NCBI RefSeq assembly: GCF_000763375.1
Contig: NZ_JPSY01000004.1
Coordinates: 62,001-126,000 of the forward strand
Origin: Microbacterium profundi
Lineage (GTDB): Bacteria > Actinomycetota > Actinomycetes > Actinomycetales > Microbacteriaceae
Reading direction: 5' to 3'
DNA: 64,000 nt
In this document: positions 61,381 through 64,000 of the stretch, one piece after another
How the letters are laid out: every line of letters begins with the position of its first letter
Position numbering within the stretch: the first letter of the stretch is position 1
Notes under the pieces: model-generated
Told to the model about the DNA's origin: nothing
Databases searched by the model: none
Seen by the model: only the letters and a program-made list of their open reading frames with translations
Position numbers and translations under genes: made by a program

Positions 61381-62321
61381 CGATGTGCCTTTCGCGTGGC
61401 GGAATCCGCCTGATCGTCGTCGATCGGGGGAAGCAGGATCTGCAGAGCTCCTGAAAGCGTAACGATGCGCACGCTCTCCGAGCCGACGCGCTCGCCGTCG
61501 GCGTACACGACGAGTCCGGGGGCGGACACCTCGACCTCGGCGGCGCGCAGGGTCGTCACCTCCGGCAGCTGCACGTGCGTGCCGCGCAGCAGCCGGGGGA
61601 GAAGGCGGATGAGCTTCATCCTGCCCACCGGCGCGATGTGCACGACGTCGAACACGCCGTCGTGCGGGTCTGCCAGCGGACAGACCGGCATCCCGCCGCC
61701 GTAACTGCGGGTGTTGCCGACAGCGATCAGCGTGCCGTGCGAGAGCGGGCTATCGACGCCCTCGGCGCGCAGGGCGAATGCCATGGGCTTCAGACGGATC
61801 AGCTCGATGATCATCGCCAGGTAGTAGCGGGCGCGCCCGCGCGGCCAGCGGAGCGTGTTGGTGCGTTCGCTGACCTTGGCGTCGAAGCCGAGCGCGGCGA
61901 CAGTGAGGAACAGCGCGGTGCCGTCAGGGCAGACCGCCTCTCCGACGTCGAGGGCTCGGGGAACGCCATGGGCGGCGGCCGAGACTGCGACCGCTGCGGA
62001 CTCGGCCGACCCGAACGGTATGCCGAGAGCCCGCGCGAGGTCGTTGCCGGTGCCGGCCGGTACCAGCACGAGCGGAATCCCGGTGCCGACGAGCACGTCC
62101 AGGACGATGGCCAGAGTGCCGTCGCCGCCGACGATGACGAGGACGTCCGGCCGCGTGGCGACGGCCTCGCTCGCGAAGAGACGGGTCTCGGCCGTCGATG
62201 AGCCGGTGCGCACGGTCACGCGGACGTCGAGTTCACGCAGACGGGCGATGGCAGCGTCGCGGGCCGAGGCGCCCCTGCCACGCCCCGCCTCGGGATTGGC
62301 GAGAACGAAGACGTGCTTCAC
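61377..62321 (-). CDS. Diacylglycerol kinase-family lipid kinase
   Basis: 314 residues. Kinase-like catalytic domain: FVLANPEAGRGRGASARDAA, VLVIVGGDGTLAIVLDVLVG (GGDGT), VPAGTGNDLARALGIP. C-terminal beta domain LVVYADGERVGSESVRI. Phosphorylates diacylglycerol or a related lipid using ATP. Sits between two lipid-linked oxidase genes in one operon (1-bp and 4-bp junctions), suggesting a shared lipid pathway. Confidence 0.9.
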   Translation of the reverse strand: MKHVFVLANPEAGRGRGASARDAAIARLRELDVRVTVRTGSSTAETRLFASEAVATRPDVLVIVGGDGTLAIVLDVLVGTGIPLVLVPAGTGNDLARALGIPFGSAESAAVAVSAAAHGVPRALDVGEAVCPDGTALFLTVAALGFDAKVSERTNTLRWPRGRARYYLAMIIELIRLKPMAFALRAEGVDSPLSHGTLIAVGNTRSYGGGMPVCPLADPHDGVFDVVHIAPVGRMKLIRLLPRLLRGTHVQLPEVTTLRAAEVEVSAPGLVVYADGERVGSESVRIVTLSGALQILLPPIDDDQADSATRKAHR

Positions 62322-62322
62322 G

Positions 62323-63951
62323 TCAGCTCCTCTTGTCCGAGGCGGGCGTCGGCAGCAGCGCGCCGGGGTTCATGATCCCGGACGGGTCGAGCTCGTCCTT
62401 CACGGCGCGCAGCATCCGGATGCCGCCGTCACCGACCTCACGTGCGAACCAGGGCGCGTGGTCCCTGCCCACGCCGTGGTGGTGACTGATCGTGCCGCTG
62501 TGGGCGAGGATCGCGTCGTTCACACGTGATTTGATCAGAGCCCATTGTTCGAGCACGTCGCCGCGCAGATTGCCGATGATCGTGAAGTACAGCGCCGCGC
62601 CGGTGGGGTAGATGTGGGAGATGTGGCACATGACGAGTGACTTCGAGTCCTGTGCGGCGAAGCCGGAACGGATGGCTTCGGTGACAGCGGCCTTCAGCCC
62701 GGGGAGATCGGCCCAGGTCGTCGCAGTCTCCAGCGTCTCGCAGAAGGCGCCATGATCGAGCAGCGCGTCGCGCAGGTAGGGGGCACCGAACCGTCCGCGA
62801 GCCCATTCCTCCGCCGGCGCGGGACCGGTCGAGCGTCCGCCGGCCTCGGTGAGCACCCGTGCCGTGAGCTCCTGACGCGCGGCGACGACCGCAGCGTCGC
62901 CTTCGAAGACGGTGATCGCGCCGCATCCCTTCGACAGCGCCTTGCCGACGCGGCCGTGCTGCGCGAGTCCGATACCGGTCTCGGCCTCATCCGACAGACG
63001 GATGACAGTGGGCCCTGTGCCGAGCTGCGCGACGCGGCGGAGCGCATCTGTGCCGGTCGCGAAATCGGGGAACGTCCATCCCTCGTATCGGCGCGCTTCG
63101 GGCAGCCGATGCACGCGGACGGTCAACTCGGTGATGACGCCGAGCGTGCCCTCCGCTCCGAGGAAGAGGCGCATCAGGTCGGGGCCGGCCGCGGATCCGG
63201 GCGATCCGCCGAGGCTGACCTCACCGGTCGGCGTCGCGACGCGCAGCGCGGTGACCATCGCGTCGAAGCGACCGTTGCCGGCGGAGTTCTGGCCGGACGA
63301 GCGGGCCGACGCGAAGCCGCCGAGGGTCGCGTAGAGGAAGCTCTGCGGAAAATGCCCGAGTTCGAACCCGTGCGCCGTGAGCAGACGCTCGGCCTCCGGC
63401 CCGGTCGTCCCTGCGAGGAAGCGGGCTTCACCGCTGACCTCGTCGAAGTGCAGCAGGCCGCTCAGACCTCGCAGGTCCAGGGATATGACAGCCCGGTGCG
63501 CACCGCGTTCCGGCGCGAGAGCGCCGACGACGCTCGTCCCGCCGCCGAAGGGGACGACGGCGATGTCGTGCTCTGACGCGAAGCCGAGCACCCGGACGAC
63601 TTCATCGTGATCGCGTGGCGAGACGACTGCGTCGGGGGTGGCCTGATGTGCAGTACGCAGGCGCAGGAGATCGGGCGTGGACCGGCCACCTGAATGCCGG
63701 ATGCGGCTCTCGTCATCCGTGTGGACGGCGTCCTCGCCGATCATCGCGGCCAAGCCCGACCGATCCTCGTCGGTGAGAGCGGAGGGGGCAACGATCGCGT
63801 CGGAGAGCGCGGCGGGCGGCTCAGGTCGGCGGATGCGCCCGAGGATCCTGGGAAGCAGAGCGCGCACGGCCAGCGGAAGATCCTTGGCCAGTGCCGGGTC
63901 GCCCCAGCCGTTCCAGCTCGTCGTCGAGGCCGGTGTAGTCTCCGTCGTCAT
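62323..63951 (-). CDS. FAD-linked oxidase, alkyl-DHAP synthase-like
   Basis: 542 residues. PCMH-type FAD domain: AVVSPRDHDEVVRVLGFASE, VVPFGGGTSVVGALAPE, and GASARSSGQNSAGNGRFDAM-like region, then FLGAEGTLGVITELTVRVHR. C-terminal TISHHHGVGRDHAPWFAREV with the His cluster typical of alkyldihydroxyacetonephosphate synthases. Could form ether-lipid precursors or act as a lactate/glycolate-type oxidase; the His-rich end favours the former. First gene of the operon. Confidence 0.87.
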   Translation of the reverse strand: MTTETTPASTTSWNGWGDPALAKDLPLAVRALLPRILGRIRRPEPPAALSDAIVAPSALTDEDRSGLAAMIGEDAVHTDDESRIRHSGGRSTPDLLRLRTAHQATPDAVVSPRDHDEVVRVLGFASEHDIAVVPFGGGTSVVGALAPERGAHRAVISLDLRGLSGLLHFDEVSGEARFLAGTTGPEAERLLTAHGFELGHFPQSFLYATLGGFASARSSGQNSAGNGRFDAMVTALRVATPTGEVSLGGSPGSAAGPDLMRLFLGAEGTLGVITELTVRVHRLPEARRYEGWTFPDFATGTDALRRVAQLGTGPTVIRLSDEAETGIGLAQHGRVGKALSKGCGAITVFEGDAAVVAARQELTARVLTEAGGRSTGPAPAEEWARGRFGAPYLRDALLDHGAFCETLETATTWADLPGLKAAVTEAIRSGFAAQDSKSLVMCHISHIYPTGAALYFTIIGNLRGDVLEQWALIKSRVNDAILAHSGTISHHHGVGRDHAPWFAREVGDGGIRMLRAVKDELDPSGIMNPGALLPTPASDKRS

Positions 63952-64000
63952 GCGTTACAGTGTGACAGATCATGGAAGATCGTCAAGCGCTCGCGGTGTC
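63952..64000 (+). promoter_or_regulatory. Divergent promoter region, possible start of a gene cut by the window edge
   Basis: GTTACA-G-TGTGAC (63954-63966) is a near-perfect inverted repeat next to the start of the ADHAP-synthase-like gene, as expected for an operator. Rightward starts are possible at GTG 63962 and ATG 63972, but too little is visible to identify a protein. Confidence 0.35.

Overview
The window is high-GC actinobacterial DNA. Its gene content (ImuA/ImuB/DnaE2, a Rieske/DUF2231 protein, a type III PKS trio, MesX/MesD, Pr6Pr) fits the Microbacteriaceae, most likely Microbacterium; this is inference from gene content, not a database result. It has two parts: about 22.3 kb of accessory, tRNA-targeted integrated DNA on the left, and ordinary chromosome from about 22.4 kb to the end.

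Integrated DNA (1-22333). Two 54-bp direct repeats (6149-6202 and 22280-22333) each hold the 3' half of a tRNA-Pro gene (anticodon loop to acceptor stem) without the 5' half. Each is preceded by the same arm-like block (6047-6110; 22178-22240). Both therefore look like right-end junctions of related elements stacked in tandem at one tRNA-Pro gene, whose intact copy should lie left of the window. The left element (1-6.2 kb, cut by the window edge) carries aspartate decarboxylation/exchange genes (aspD, aspT), two GAF-ANTAR regulators and a DMT exporter. The right element (6.2-22.3 kb) carries an IS1182-type insertion, its own tyrosine integrase and a dense set of defence genes.

Defence island (8.0-22.1 kb). 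In order: integrase, a small hypothetical protein, a two-gene Fic module, and a complete CBASS operon read leftward. That operon has a CD-NTase, an E2-E1 fusion (Cap2-like) and an effector fusing JAB protease, TIR and SAVED domains in one chain. A 39-aa protein and a perfect 15-bp inverted repeat precede the CD-NTase. Divergent to the operon are an XRE-family repressor and an ImmA/IrrE metalloprotease, the layout of CapH/CapP CBASS regulators, followed by a TIGR02391 protein. Further right are a SIR2-like remnant, a hypothetical gene, a 1020-aa Mrr-type nuclease with a long helical-repeat tail, and a divergent SIR2 protein next to the element end. The JAB-TIR-SAVED fusion and the nuclease/SIR2 pair are the best candidates for unusual biology.

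Chromosome (22.4-64 kb). 22.4-35.8 kb is a sugar-acid catabolic locus. It has a UxaA-type dehydratase, SDR, Zn-alcohol dehydrogenase and Ldh-type dehydrogenase on the minus strand. On the plus strand are an enolase-superfamily protein, a TRAP transporter, an L-fuconate dehydratase-like enzyme, a GntR regulator, a FAH-family dehydratase/hydrolase and a ketoglutarate-semialdehyde dehydrogenase. Then come a UvrA-like ATPase, a Pr6Pr membrane protein, a LysR regulator divergent from the folate-independent methionine synthase pair mesX/mesD, assorted housekeeping genes, an isoprenylcysteine methyltransferase pseudogene, the SOS mutasome operon imuA-imuB-dnaE2 with a LexA-like box, a CYTH protein, a type III PKS/methyltransferase/monooxygenase operon, and a GMC oxidoreductase/diacylglycerol-kinase-like/ADHAP-synthase-like operon.
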